A model generated the notes under the pieces. That model had not been told where the DNA came from, made no database searches, and worked only from the letters and a program-made list of their open reading frames with translations. The position numbers and the translations under genes are program-made. DNA of 64,000 nucleotides. It comes from Naumannella cuiyingiana (GTDB taxonomy: Bacteria; Actinomycetota; Actinomycetes; Propionibacteriales; Propionibacteriaceae). Of the stretch, positions 23,240 to 32,820 are shown in pieces. Positions within the stretch are counted from its first letter, which is position 1. Each line of letters starts with the position of its first letter. The DNA is taken from NCBI RefSeq assembly GCF_013408305.1, contig NZ_JACBZS010000001.1:1612001-1676000 (forward strand), read 5' to 3'.

Positions 23240-24352
23240 TCACAGGCCGTAGACGGCCACGGCATTCTCCCGGCCGATCAACGCCAGCACCCGTCGGGCG
23301 TCGGCGAGCTCCCACTCCCCCGCGTCGACGAATCCCGCGAGCACGGCCGCCATCCCGCGCCGCCACAACCGCGCACCCAACAGGTGCAACTCGGGCAGCC
23401 CGAAGGCATCGGAGGAATAGAGCTGCTTGCCGAACGGTGCCACCTCGAGCGATTCCGCGATCACGGCCCGGCTCGCCGCACCGGAGTGGGTGATCGCCAA
23501 CCCGACATCGAAGTAGACCGATCCGAAGACCTCGGCCAGATAGCCCGCCTGCCGGTGATAGGGGTAGTTGTGCAGCAACATGATCGGTACGCCCGATCCC
23601 TCGACCGCTCGCAGCCACGGAGTCAGCAGCAACGGGTCGGCCAGCCGAAGATCAAGATCGGCATCGCCGTAGCCGCAGTGCAGTTGCAACGGCCGCCCCG
23701 CATCGATCGCCCACCACTGCAACTGCCGCAGCAGGACCGGGTCCGTCAGCCGCCCGGCGCCGGCCGCGGCGTACCGGTCCAGGGCGGCCAGCAATGCCGC
23801 GCGCGACGGGCGCTCGGCGGGCACGTCGAAGCCCGAGCGGTACGCCATCACGCTCTTGAACGCGATCGCATCCGTCTCGGCCAGCGCCGCCGGAAAGCGA
23901 TCCAGGAAGTCGCTCGGGCTCGGGTCCTCCGCGAGCAGGTCCTCGGCCAGGGCCTCCAGCCGCAGCACCTCGGCCACCCGCTGCCCGGTCAGCGCCGCCA
24001 TCTCCTCGATGCCCAACAGGCCGGCGGCGGCGAAGCCGGTGTCGATCAGCAGCGTGTCGGTCCCGGCGGCGGCAAGCAGCCGCCGGGCCACCTCGGTCTC
24101 CCCGAGCGCCACCCGCGCGGCGAGGTACGCCTCGGCATCCGCCGACGGCTCCAGCCCGAGCAGCGGCGCGCACCACCGACGAACCGCGAAGCCCAGTTGC
24201 GTGTCGAACCCGTTGCCGCCGGCCCGCTCGGTCAGCAGCTCCTCGAACTCCGCGCGGTCCGGAGCCTTCCGCAGCGCACCGTGCACATGATGATCGACCA
24301 GCGGCAGGCTCTCCGCGTACTCGGCCAGCGTTTCGGCGGCGTTCATGATCAT
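23240..24352 (-). CDS. FluG-type amidohydrolase
   Basis: A 370-residue TIM-barrel metal-dependent hydrolase (amidohydrolase_2 type). The metal-binding signature DHHVHG lies at residues 20-25, with further His in LQLHCGYGDADLD and LLHNYPYHRQ and the C-terminal Asp in LYSSDAFGLPE. It resembles the N-terminal half of fungal FluG, whose C-terminal half is a glutamine-synthetase-like domain; here that ligase is the neighbouring upstream gene. The start overlaps the ligase stop by one base (TGATG). A reaction such as hydrolysis of a gamma-glutamyl amide or release of an amine is plausible. The substrate is unknown. Confidence 0.85.
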   Translation of the reverse strand: MIMNAAETLAEYAESLPLVDHHVHGALRKAPDRAEFEELLTERAGGNGFDTQLGFAVRRWCAPLLGLEPSADAEAYLAARVALGETEVARRLLAAAGTDTLLIDTGFAAAGLLGIEEMAALTGQRVAEVLRLEALAEDLLAEDPSPSDFLDRFPAALAETDAIAFKSVMAYRSGFDVPAERPSRAALLAALDRYAAAGAGRLTDPVLLRQLQWWAIDAGRPLQLHCGYGDADLDLRLADPLLLTPWLRAVEGSGVPIMLLHNYPYHRQAGYLAEVFGSVYFDVGLAITHSGAASRAVIAESLEVAPFGKQLYSSDAFGLPELHLLGARLWRRGMAAVLAGFVDAGEWELADARRVLALIGRENAVAVYGL

Positions 24353-25671
24353 CAGCCCGACCAGGCGTAGCGCACCCGCTCGTGCACCCCGTCGGGATCG
24401 ACATGGCGGGCCTCGTGCCGGCGCACCGCCAGCACGGCCTCGTGCAGCGCGTCCCCGAGGATCGACCTGACCACCGCGCTGGCCGCGAACGCGTTGATCC
24501 GCTCCTGCGGGTCGGTGGGCAGGGCGACGATGCCACGGCTGTGGCGCTCGGTCTCGGCCAGGGTCTGTGGGTCGACCTGGACCGGCGCGACGTCGGACAC
24601 CGCCGATTCCAGGCCGTGCGCGGCCAGACCCAGCACCAGCCCGGTCGCCAGCCAGGGATTCGCGCCGCCGTCGATGCACTTGACCTCGACATTGGCCCCG
24701 CGCGGGGTGCCCGGGCCACCGGCGATGTAGCGCACCGCCGCCTCCCGGTTCTCCACACCCCACGCGGCCCACGCGCCCGACCAACTGCCCGGTTGCAGCC
24801 GTTCGCCGGAGACGACGGTGCCGGCGAGCACGGCGATCGCGGCGGGCAGTTCGGTGACGATCCCGGCAATCGCGGCCAGGCCGTCGGCCGGTACGCCGGT
24901 GCCGTCGCCGGCGAACAGGGGCGTCTTGTCGCGGGCCAGCGACAGATGCAGGTGCGCGCCGTTGCCGCTGCCACCGGGGGCGGGCTGTGGGGAGAAGCTG
25001 GTCAGCAGGCCGTGCTCGTGCGCGACCCGGCCGATCACGGTGCGGGCCAGGATCACTCGGTCGGCGGCGGTCAGCGGGTCGGCAGGCGGCAGCGACAGCT
25101 CGACCTGTCCGGCCCCGAACTCGGCGTGGAACTGCTCGACCGGCGCACCGACCCGGGCGAGCGCCGCGCAGACATCGGCAGCGAATCCCGCGTGGGCGAA
25201 GTGCTGCTGGGCGCCATAGGGCGGCCAGCCCGTGACCGGGCTGACCGGGCCACCGTCGGCGGCGTACAGGGTGAACTCCAGCTCGTGTCCGAGCCGTGCG
25301 GCGACGCCGATCCGTTCCAACCGCGTGACCTGGCGGCGCACGACGTCACGCCAGCAGTAGGCAGAGATGGCACCGTCCTGATCGCGCAGGTCGGCAGCCG
25401 CCCAGCCGAACCCGCCGGGCAACAGCACGGCGCTGGCGAGATCGGCGGTGAGCCGGTTGTCGCCGACCGGGCTGATCGCCTCGGTCTCGGCGACGCAACC
25501 GTCGACGCAGAAGACCGACCAGGTCGCCGAGGCTCCGAAGCCCGAGGTCGCCAGTGCCTCGATCCGGTGCGCGGGCGCGGTCTTGGCGCGCAGCACGCCG
25601 CCGGTGTCGCTGATCACGGCGGTCAGGGTGCGCATCCCGCGCAGGCGCTCGTCCGTCGGCGTACCGGTCAT
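24352..25671 (-). CDS. Glutamine-synthetase-family ligase
   Basis: A 439-residue GS-I-type protein. The catalytic-domain motifs are present but relaxed: GHELEFTLY (metal-binding Glu), GAGQVELSL, NGAHLHLSL in place of the usual NGSGMHxHxSL, ENREAAVRYI, and VEVKCIDGGANPWLATGLVL. No adenylylation tyrosine site is evident. These differences favour a gamma-glutamyl-amine (polyamine, amide or amino-acid) ligase over housekeeping GlnA. It overlaps the racemase gene by 4 nt upstream and the FluG-type amidohydrolase by one base downstream, so the three proteins are likely made together. Confidence 0.85.
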   Translation of the reverse strand: MTGTPTDERLRGMRTLTAVISDTGGVLRAKTAPAHRIEALATSGFGASATWSVFCVDGCVAETEAISPVGDNRLTADLASAVLLPGGFGWAAADLRDQDGAISAYCWRDVVRRQVTRLERIGVAARLGHELEFTLYAADGGPVSPVTGWPPYGAQQHFAHAGFAADVCAALARVGAPVEQFHAEFGAGQVELSLPPADPLTAADRVILARTVIGRVAHEHGLLTSFSPQPAPGGSGNGAHLHLSLARDKTPLFAGDGTGVPADGLAAIAGIVTELPAAIAVLAGTVVSGERLQPGSWSGAWAAWGVENREAAVRYIAGGPGTPRGANVEVKCIDGGANPWLATGLVLGLAAHGLESAVSDVAPVQVDPQTLAETERHSRGIVALPTDPQERINAFAASAVVRSILGDALHEAVLAVRRHEARHVDPDGVHERVRYAWSG

Positions 25672-26768
25672 CGGATCGTGCTCGTCCGGACGGTGAAGTC
25701 CGCGAGCGCGGCGGGATCCGGATCGATGCCGATGCCCGGCCCGGTCGGCACCGCCATCTGCCCGTCGGCGATGGTGAACGGCTCGGTCAGGTCGCGTTCG
25801 TAGTAGCGCTCGGTGGCCGAGATGTCGTTCGGCAGCGTGAATCCGGGCAGGCTGGCGAGCGCCAGATTGGCCGCCCGGCCGATCCCGGACTCCAGCATCC
25901 CACCGCACCAGACCTGCACTCCCCAGCTCCGGCACAGATCATGGATCCGCCGCGACTCCAGGTAGCCACCGACCCGGCCCGGCTTGATGTTGATCACCGA
26001 ACAGGCGCCCAGCCGCAGCGCGGTGAGCGCGGCGCGCGCGGAGGTGATCGACTCGTCCAGGCAGATCGGGGTCGTCATCGCGGCCGCCAGTTCGGCGTGT
26101 CCGAGCAGCTCGTCGGAGGCCAGTGGCTGTTCCAGCATGATCATTTCGTGGCGGTCGAGGCGGCGCAGATGTGGCAGATCGGACAGCTCGTAGGCCGCAT
26201 TGGCATCGGCCTGCAGGATCAGGTCGGGCCCGAACTTCTCCCGGACCGCGGCGACGGGCTCCAGGTCCCAGCCGGGCTCGATCTTCAGCTTGATCCGCAG
26301 GTAGCCGGCAGCCAGGTAGCCCGCAACGATGTCGAGCAGTTCGCCGATCGAGGGTTGGATCCCGACACTGACGCCGCACGGTACGCGCTCGCGCACCCCG
26401 CCCAGCTCGGTGGACAGCGAGTCGCCCCGGCCGCGCAGCTCCGCATCGAGCACGGCCGTCTCCACGCACGACTTGGCCATCCGATGGCCGCGGATCCGAT
26501 GCAGATCCTCGGCGATGGTGGCGGCGCGCAGCTCGCGCTCGCCGATCAGCGGCAACAGGTGCCGCTCGATGACGTCCAGCTCGGCCCCAAGGTACTCACT
26601 GGAGTAGTGCGGCAGCGCCGGGGCGACACACTCGCCCCAGCCGACCGCATCTTCGGTCTCGATTCGGAGCAGGCCGAGGGCGTGGGTGACCTCGTGCCCG
26701 AACGAGGTCCGGAACGCCGACCGCAGCGGCAGCTCGACCTGATGAAGCTCGGCATTCACGATGCGCAT
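25668..26768 (-). CDS. N-acylamino acid racemase / o-succinylbenzoate synthase-like enolase-superfamily enzyme
   Basis: A 366-residue MLE-subgroup enzyme. The catalytic Lys pair is Lys160 and Lys162 (RIKLKIEP), metal ligands are Asp188 (QADANAAY), Glu213 (LEQPL) and Asp238 (LDESI), and the second acid/base is Lys262 (INIKPGRVGG). This pattern and spacing match the NSAR/OSBS family. No menaquinone genes adjoin it, so racemisation of N-acyl- or N-succinyl-amino acids, or a dipeptide epimerase-like activity, is more likely than o-succinylbenzoate synthesis. GGAGG lies 7 nt before ATG at 26768; a GTG at 26786 is rejected for that reason. It leads the operon and is divergent from the PucR gene. 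Confidence 0.88.
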   Translation of the reverse strand: MRIVNAELHQVELPLRSAFRTSFGHEVTHALGLLRIETEDAVGWGECVAPALPHYSSEYLGAELDVIERHLLPLIGERELRAATIAEDLHRIRGHRMAKSCVETAVLDAELRGRGDSLSTELGGVRERVPCGVSVGIQPSIGELLDIVAGYLAAGYLRIKLKIEPGWDLEPVAAVREKFGPDLILQADANAAYELSDLPHLRRLDRHEMIMLEQPLASDELLGHAELAAAMTTPICLDESITSARAALTALRLGACSVINIKPGRVGGYLESRRIHDLCRSWGVQVWCGGMLESGIGRAANLALASLPGFTLPNDISATERYYERDLTEPFTIADGQMAVPTGPGIGIDPDPAALADFTVRTSTIR

Positions 26769-26938
26769 GGATGTCCTCCCGGGCACAGCCTTCCTTATGC
26801 ACGCCGGATCCGGGCATGGCGCGTCCCGACAACGCGGGGGCCCCGGTGATTGTGCGCCGATCCATTGCCCGGCGGGCCGTGACTGGCAGGATGGTGCGAA
26901 CCCGTGCAGGGCGCGCGGATCGGACAGGACGGAACGCC
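26769..26938. promoter_or_regulatory. Divergent racemase/pucR control region
   Basis: 170 bp separate the two divergent genes. I see the racemase Shine-Dalgarno (GGAGG, complement) and the AGGACGG site before the pucR ATG, but no confident -10 or palindromic operator. PucR regulators commonly act from such a position. Confidence 0.4.
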
Positions 26939-28594
26939 ATGGGCGCGGATCAGGCGGCGGTCGAGCCCGATGCCGCCGCGCCGCTGTTCAGCGCCGAGAC
27001 GCTCGCCGCGGCGGCCCGGGCCCTGCACATCCGCACGCTGAGCGGCGTCTGCCGCGGCTGTTCGGGGCTGCACATCGTTGATCGCCATGACGACACAACC
27101 ATCCCGCCCGGCGCCCTGGTGCTGGCCGTGGGCGTCGGACCGGACTCACCCGAGGCCGCCGCCCTGGTGGCGCGTAGCAGCGGCGTGATCTTTCGCCGGT
27201 CCGGTTACGTGGAGCCCTTCGATGCCGAGGCCTGGGTCGGGCTGGTTCCCGCCGGCACGGACTGGGGACGGCTGTACGCCGGGCTGACCGAGCGGCTGTG
27301 GACCAGCCGCGCCGGCGACCAGCGGGCACGGCTGCCCGAGGGCAATATCGGCTCGCTGTACGCGTTGGCCGATGCCCTCGCGGGGGCACTGGACGGCGCC
27401 GTCACCATCGTCGACTGGGAGGGCCGGCTCGCGGCGTACTCCAACCACGAGCTGGAAGACCTCGACGAGATCCGCTCGGCGTCGCTGCGCGGCCGGACCA
27501 GCGCCCAGCTGCCACCCGATGTCGCGGGAGTCTGGCCGCCGGCCCGGACGATCGCCGCCGACACGTTCTACTACCCCGCCGTCCCGCACCGCGACCTGCA
27601 CGCGCGACTGCAGGCCAGGATCCGGCTCGGCGACCAGGTGGTCGGATTCATCTCGGTGATCCGGCGTGACAACCGCGAGTCCGCAGCCGACCTGGAGATC
27701 GCCCAGGAGGCCGCCAGGATCGCCGGCATCCTGTTCAGCGAGGCATCGGAGATCTCGGCCTCGGCATCCGATGTCGCTGCGCTGTTGTTCGACGGCGAGA
27801 TCGCGCCGTCGGTTCTCGACCGCGTCCCGGCGAGCGCCGCGCGGCCGCTGAGCGTGATCGCGTTCGGCCGACCGGACCAGCAGGACTGGGAGTCGCGGGC
27901 GGACCGGGCAGCGCGACTGCTGCGGGTGCATCTGGCGGCGAAGTCGGTGCCGTCGGTGGTGCACTCGACCGACCAGGTGCTCTACGCCTGCCTGTCGGTT
28001 CCGGCAGGCGACGACAAGGACCGGGTGTTGGAGCTTGCGCGAAGCACCGGGACGTTCCTGCGGGAGATCCTCGCCGCCGACCTGCGCGCGGGCATCGGTA
28101 CGCCCGTCGCCACCTGGGCCCAGGTCCCGCGGGCCCGCTGGGAGGCAGAGCAGGCCATGCGGGTGACCCCCGCCGCGACGGGGGATCGGTTGTCGCTGAC
28201 CCCGTTCGCGACCGTCGTGCACGAGGTGGTCCTGAACCAGCTCCGCGACCTTGCGCTGGGTCGCGACGCGCTGCTCGCGGGTCCGGTACGCCAACTCCGG
28301 GCCCATGACGAGGAGAACGACACCGACTACGTCGCCACCCTGCGTACCTATCTCGACGTCCAGCCGATGGGCATCCCCACGGCGGCGGGCCAGCTCTTCG
28401 TGCATCCCAACACGGTCCGCTACCGGCTGCGCCGGATCCAGGAGATCACCGGGCTGGATCTGGACGACCCGGTGCAGCGGTTGATCGCGCACCTGCAGAC
28501 CTACCTCATCGCTGGGCCGCGACCGGCGCCACCCCGTCCGGGCGATCCTGCAGATGCAGCCAGCAACGCGAGGAATGATCGACCGCCAGAGTGA
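26939..28594 (+). CDS. PucR-family transcriptional regulator
   Basis: A 551-residue regulator. An N-terminal ligand-sensing PucR-like domain includes IRTLSGVCRGCSGLHIVDR and VGVGPDSPEAAALVAR. A GAF-like middle domain follows, and the C-terminal PucR helix-turn-helix carries YLDVQP and VHPNTVRYRLRRIQEITGLD. Family members control purine, amino-acid or amine catabolism in response to a small ligand. ATG at 26939 is chosen for the AGGACGG ribosome site; an earlier in-frame start would run 56 codons into the promoter region. It is divergent from the racemase operon. Its last 89 nt overlap the convergent dppCD gene, giving a proline-rich, probably disordered tail. Confidence 0.9.
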   Translation: MGADQAAVEPDAAAPLFSAETLAAAARALHIRTLSGVCRGCSGLHIVDRHDDTTIPPGALVLAVGVGPDSPEAAALVARSSGVIFRRSGYVEPFDAEAWVGLVPAGTDWGRLYAGLTERLWTSRAGDQRARLPEGNIGSLYALADALAGALDGAVTIVDWEGRLAAYSNHELEDLDEIRSASLRGRTSAQLPPDVAGVWPPARTIAADTFYYPAVPHRDLHARLQARIRLGDQVVGFISVIRRDNRESAADLEIAQEAARIAGILFSEASEISASASDVAALLFDGEIAPSVLDRVPASAARPLSVIAFGRPDQQDWESRADRAARLLRVHLAAKSVPSVVHSTDQVLYACLSVPAGDDKDRVLELARSTGTFLREILAADLRAGIGTPVATWAQVPRARWEAEQAMRVTPAATGDRLSLTPFATVVHEVVLNQLRDLALGRDALLAGPVRQLRAHDEENDTDYVATLRTYLDVQPMGIPTAAGQLFVHPNTVRYRLRRIQEITGLDLDDPVQRLIAHLQTYLIAGPRPAPPRPGDPADAASNARNDRPPE

Positions 28595-30401
28595 TCAGCG
28601 GCGGCACGGTGTGGCAGGGCTCGAAGGCATCCGGGCAGCGGTCCACGAACGGACAGCCGCCGGCTCCGGCCGCTCCCGGAGCGGTCGGAGCCGATGCCGG
28701 ACTGCCCGGGATCGACGGCAGTGGCTGGTCGCGGTCCTGATCGGTACGCACCACGCTGCGCAGCAGCGCCAGCGTGTAGGGATGCGCGGGCCCGTGCTCG
28801 GCGAGCACCGAGGCGCCGATCACCTCCATCACCGATCCCGCGTACATCACGACGATCCGGTCCACGTGGTTGGCAACCACCGCCAGATTGTGCGAGATCA
28901 GCACGAGGGAGGAGTCGCGCCGTGCCCGGGCGTCGTCGAGCACCTGCAGCACGGCGGCCTGGGTCGTCACGTCCAGGGCCGTCGTGGGCTCGTCGGCGAT
29001 GATCACCTTCGGCTCGGACATCAGCGCCATCGCGATCATCACGCGCTGGCGCATTCCGCCGCTCAGTTCGTGCGGATAGCTCTGCATGACCCGCTCGGGA
29101 TCGGGCAGCCGCGCCTCCGCCAGCAGTTCCCTCGCCCGCTGCTCGGCCCGGGCGCGAGAGATCCGCCGGTGCTGGATCGCGCCCTCGGTCAGTTGCGTAC
29201 CGATCCGCAGCGCGGGATTCAACGCGGCCATCGGGTCCTGATAGATCATGGCGACCTTCTCGAACAGGAACCGGCCGCGGCCCGCTGCGGGCAGGCCGGC
29301 CAGCGGCTGGCCGTCGAGGGCCAGCCGCTCGGCGCGCACCCCGATGCCGGGAGGCAGCAGATCGGCGATCGCGGCTGCCGTCAACGACTTGCCGCTGCTG
29401 GACTCGCCGACGATGCCGACCGCTTCACCGGGTGCCACCTGCAGAGAGACCGATTTCACCGCGTCGAACGGTTCGGCGGCCTCGTGCACGGTCACCGTCA
29501 GGTCTGCGGCATCGACCAGCGCGCCGGGCCGGGGCGCGGCACCGGCCCCGGCGGCCTGCGGGGCGGTGGCCCGGCGCCGGCGTCGGCCGTTCCGGGCGCT
29601 GGCGCCGTGGGCGAGCGCCTCACCGAGCAGACCGAAGGTGAGGCCGGAGAGGGCGATCAGCGCAGCCGAGGACAGCGCCCAGGCCGGCGACAGGTAGAAG
29701 TACCGCACGCCCTCGGTCAGCATCGCGCCCCAGTCGAAGTCGGGCGGCTGCACGCCGAGGCCGAGGAAGCTGAGCGAGGAGACCGACAACAGCGCCACGC
29801 CGACACTCGTGCAGACCGAGGTCAGCAGCGGTTCGGCCACATTGCGGAGCACATAGTGCACCAGGATCCGCGGCCCGCTCAGCCCCAGCAGCCGAGCCGA
29901 ATCCACATAGTCGCGGCCCGCGACCGACGCACCCAGGGTCAGCGCCAGCCGGGCATAGCCGGGAATCATCGCCACGCCGACGGCGACCACCGGGCCGGTG
30001 ACTCCCATCCCGACGATCGTGATCACGATGACCGCGAGGAGGATGTCGGGAAAGCTCAGGGCCACATCGATCGCCCGGCCGAGCAGGCGGCGCAGCCAGC
30101 CGCGGGAGAAGGCGGCGACGATGCCGAGGCCGAGGCCGACGGCGGCACCGATGGCATTGGCGGCCAGCGCCATCAGCAGCGACAGCCGGCTTGCGGTCAT
30201 CACCCGCGCGAACAGGTCGCGGCCGAGCGAGTCGGTGCCGAACCAGTGATCGGGGCTCGGTGGCAGCAGGGCGCTGCTCGGGTCCTGGGCAAGCGCCCGT
30301 TCGCCCCAGATGATCGGCCCCGTCACGGCGAGCATGATCAACAAGCAGACGCCGATGAACGCCGGCCAGCCGGCGCGGGACCGTCCCAGCCTGGAGATCA
30401 T
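28506..30401 (-). CDS. Fused dipeptide ABC permease-ATPase (DppC-DppD)
   Basis: A 631-residue fusion. Residues 1-270 are a DppC-type permease with about six helices and the EAA-like segment [18 protein letters not shown] basic, alanine-rich linker (about 268-298, with [16 protein letters not shown]) leads into an oligopeptide-type ATPase: Walker A GESSSGKS (332-339), Q-loop MIYQDP, signature LSGGMRQR (446-453) and Walker B VIIADEP. The C-terminal Cys-rich segment ([15 protein letters not shown]) is the OppD/F cysteine motif. Such fusions occur in actinobacteria. It overlaps dppB by 4 nt. Its partner ATPase and substrate-binding protein lie in the divergent operon at 34992-37320. Confidence 0.92.
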   Translation of the reverse strand: MISRLGRSRAGWPAFIGVCLLIMLAVTGPIIWGERALAQDPSSALLPPSPDHWFGTDSLGRDLFARVMTASRLSLLMALAANAIGAAVGLGLGIVAAFSRGWLRRLLGRAIDVALSFPDILLAVIVITIVGMGVTGPVVAVGVAMIPGYARLALTLGASVAGRDYVDSARLLGLSGPRILVHYVLRNVAEPLLTSVCTSVGVALLSVSSLSFLGLGVQPPDFDWGAMLTEGVRYFYLSPAWALSSAALIALSGLTFGLLGEALAHGASARNGRRRRRATAPQAAGAGAAPRPGALVDAADLTVTVHEAAEPFDAVKSVSLQVAPGEAVGIVGESSSGKSLTAAAIADLLPPGIGVRAERLALDGQPLAGLPAAGRGRFLFEKVAMIYQDPMAALNPALRIGTQLTEGAIQHRRISRARAEQRARELLAEARLPDPERVMQSYPHELSGGMRQRVMIAMALMSEPKVIIADEPTTALDVTTQAAVLQVLDDARARRDSSLVLISHNLAVVANHVDRIVVMYAGSVMEVIGASVLAEHGPAHPYTLALLRSVVRTDQDRDQPLPSIPGSPASAPTAPGAAGAGGCPFVDRCPDAFEPCHTVPPLITLAVDHSSRCWLHLQDRPDGVAPVAAQR

Positions 30402-31417
30402 GAGTCGGTCACCACCGATCGGCGGTCGACCAGCCCCAGCACCACGTCGACGATCGCGTTGATCGTCACCACCGCAACGCCGAGCACGATGGTGATGCCC
30501 TGCACGACGGGGTAGTCCTTGACGATCACGCCCTTGACCAGGGCGCTGCCGAGGCCGGGCCAGGCGAAGACGTTCTCGACCACCACCGCTCCGCCGATCA
30601 GGCCGGCCAGCATCATCCCGCTGACGGTCAGCGAGGTGGTCAGCACGTTCGGCAGCAGATGGCGCAGGTAGAAGGTACGCGGCACCAGCCGCTTGCCGCG
30701 GGCGGTACGCATGTAGTCCTGCGCCAACACATCGAGGGCCTCCAACCGGACAACCCTGGTGAGGAAGGCGATCGGCGCGATCGACAGCGCCGCACACGGC
30801 AACACATAGGAGACCAGGCCCTGATTGTCGCCGGACACCGGCAGGGCGCGCAGGGTGACCGCGAAGACGAAGATCAACAGGGTCGCGCTGAGGAAGGACG
30901 GGACGCTGCCCATCAGGCTGGAGGTCCACTGGAACGCACTCTCCAGCCACGGGCGCCGGTGGCCGTAGGTCAGGCTGGCGAGCCCGATCCCGGCGCCCAG
31001 GCTGATCACCAGGACGATGATCACACAGACCCCGGCGAGCGAGGCCGACGCGCCGACCCGTTGGCCGATCAACTCCCCCACCGGCTGGTTGGACACGAAG
31101 GATCGGCCGAGATCGCCCTGCAGGAGATTGGCGACGTAGGCCTGGAACTGCTCGGGCACCGGCCGGTCGAGGCCGAGGCGGGTCCGGATCTCGCGTACCG
31201 TCTCCGCCGAGGCCTCCTGACCAGCGATCCGTCGCGCGGGATCGCCGGGGATGAGTTGCACCATCGCGAAGGTGGCGATCACGAGGATCACCAGGGTCAC
31301 CGCCATCGACACCAGCCGGCGCAGGACGAACATCGCCCATGCCGCGCCGGTGCCGCGCCGCGACCGACCGGGGGTGACCGGGTCCTCGGGCCCGGCCGCC
31401 GGGAGTAGCTGGGTCAT
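30398..31417 (-). CDS. Dipeptide ABC transporter permease (DppB-like)
   Basis: A 339-residue inner-membrane permease. The N-terminal helix VSMAVTLVILVIATFAMVQL is followed by the conserved periplasmic motif LIPGDPARRIAGQEAS and the LGLDRPVPEQ(F) segment typical of DppB/OppB. The cytoplasmic EAA loop is DYMRTARGKRLVPRTF. A 20-residue hydrophilic N-terminal extension precedes the first helix. ATG overlaps the SHMT-like gene stop by 4 nt. It forms the channel with the fused DppC domain. Confidence 0.93.
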   Translation of the reverse strand: MTQLLPAAGPEDPVTPGRSRRGTGAAWAMFVLRRLVSMAVTLVILVIATFAMVQLIPGDPARRIAGQEASAETVREIRTRLGLDRPVPEQFQAYVANLLQGDLGRSFVSNQPVGELIGQRVGASASLAGVCVIIVLVISLGAGIGLASLTYGHRRPWLESAFQWTSSLMGSVPSFLSATLLIFVFAVTLRALPVSGDNQGLVSYVLPCAALSIAPIAFLTRVVRLEALDVLAQDYMRTARGKRLVPRTFYLRHLLPNVLTTSLTVSGMMLAGLIGGAVVVENVFAWPGLGSALVKGVIVKDYPVVQGITIVLGVAVVTINAIVDVVLGLVDRRSVVTDS

Positions 31418-32820
31418 CGACCGTCGCCTCCTTCGCCGTCGGGTGAGGTCTCGTCGTCGAAGCTGTAGGCGACCCCGGCGAACTCTGCCAACAGTTCGCG
31501 GACACCGTCGCGTACCGCGGTGATCGCGGCGGCACCGAAGGCGCCCAGGAGCAGGTCGGCGATGCGGTCCATCTCGGCCTCCGCCATGCCGCGCCGCGTC
31601 GCCTCCTGCACCGACAGCCGCATCCCGGTCGCGGACTGCGGTGTCTGGCCGGGCAGTCCGGAGCGGTGCACCAGCAGGCCGGAACGTCGCGCCCGCTCGG
31701 CCGCAGCCCCGGTCTGATCGGTGCTCGGCAGGTGCGGGAACAACTGATGTGTCTGCGTGAAGCGGCGTTCGGCGCCGAAGACCCCGATGCCGCGCTCGCC
31801 CAGCCCGGCCGCGAGCCGCCGGGCATTGGCCACGCACTGCGCGGCATAGCCGGCGCCGAACTCGACCATCTCGGCCAGGCTGACCGCGGCGGCGGCGAAT
31901 CGGGCGGGGTCGCGGGTCTGCAGCAGGGAGGGGTGCACGACGGCGCTGAGCTCGGCGTGCAGTCCGGGCTGCTCGGTCAGCACCAACCCGCCGACCGGGC
32001 CGCCCATCATCTTGTGGGTGCCCGTGGTGATCAGGTCCGCACCCTGGGCGAACGGGTCGGGGTGCTCGCCGAAGGCGATCAGCGGCCCGACATGGGCGGC
32101 GTCGAGCTGGACGAGGGCGCCGACGCGGTGCGCGGCCTCGGCCAGCGGGGTCAGATCGACCGGGAACAGCGACTTCCCGCCGCCGACGATGATCAACCTG
32201 GGCCGGGTACGCTCGATCGCCGCAACCGCGCGTTCGGTGTCGATGCCGAACCACTCGTCGGCCGGAAGATCGTGCACGACGAGCCCGAGCCGGCCGGCGA
32301 TGCCGAAGGCCTGGTAGCTCATGTTGCCGCCCGAGGACATGGCATGCACCATGATCGCGTCGCCGGGCCGGGTCAGCGCGACCAGCACCGACTCGTTGGC
32401 CATGCTGGTGGTCAGCGGGCGTACCTCGGCGAATCCGGCCCGGAACAGCCGCTTGGCCAGATGCGCGAGGGTGGCCTCCAGTTCGTCCACGCCGGCATTG
32501 ATCGGGCCGGGTGGGAAGAACCGCGCACCCGGCAGCCCCTCCGCGACCCGGGTCGACAGATCGGACCCGAGCAGGCTGCGCGACATCGCGCTGGAGGTGT
32601 TGTCGGAGGCCAACAGGCTGAGCGTGTTCGCCCGCCGCTCGCCCGCGGTCGAGGTCAGCAGCGCCGCGACGCCCGCGGCGATCTCCCGCCCGTCGCGCCC
32701 GGCGTGGCCCGCGTCGATGTCGGCAACGAACCGTTCGTGGGCCAGCCGCGCGGCCCGATCGGGGCGGACATCCGAACCCGGCCGATCGACGCCACCACCC
32801 GCCACGTGCCGCTCGCTCAT
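31414..32820 (-). CDS. Serine hydroxymethyltransferase-like PLP enzyme
   Basis: A 468-residue fold-type I PLP enzyme related to SHMT. Recognisable parts are NTLSLLASDNTSSAMSRSLL (matching SHMT IASENxxS), the glycine-rich TSMANESVLVAL, PRLIIVGGGKSLFPVD, LDAAHVGPL and the PLP-lysine motif TTGTHKMMGGPVGG. Differences from housekeeping GlyA, such as the altered substrate loop, suggest a specialised aldolase or hydroxymethyl transferase acting on a beta-hydroxy or alpha-substituted amino acid. It is co-transcribed with a peptidase upstream and a dipeptide permease downstream (4-nt overlaps on both sides), placing it in amino-acid breakdown after peptide uptake. Confidence 0.82.
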   Translation of the reverse strand: MSERHVAGGGVDRPGSDVRPDRAARLAHERFVADIDAGHAGRDGREIAAGVAALLTSTAGERRANTLSLLASDNTSSAMSRSLLGSDLSTRVAEGLPGARFFPPGPINAGVDELEATLAHLAKRLFRAGFAEVRPLTTSMANESVLVALTRPGDAIMVHAMSSGGNMSYQAFGIAGRLGLVVHDLPADEWFGIDTERAVAAIERTRPRLIIVGGGKSLFPVDLTPLAEAAHRVGALVQLDAAHVGPLIAFGEHPDPFAQGADLITTGTHKMMGGPVGGLVLTEQPGLHAELSAVVHPSLLQTRDPARFAAAAVSLAEMVEFGAGYAAQCVANARRLAAGLGERGIGVFGAERRFTQTHQLFPHLPSTDQTGAAAERARRSGLLVHRSGLPGQTPQSATGMRLSVQEATRRGMAEAEMDRIADLLLGAFGAAAITAVRDGVRELLAEFAGVAYSFDDETSPDGEGGDGR

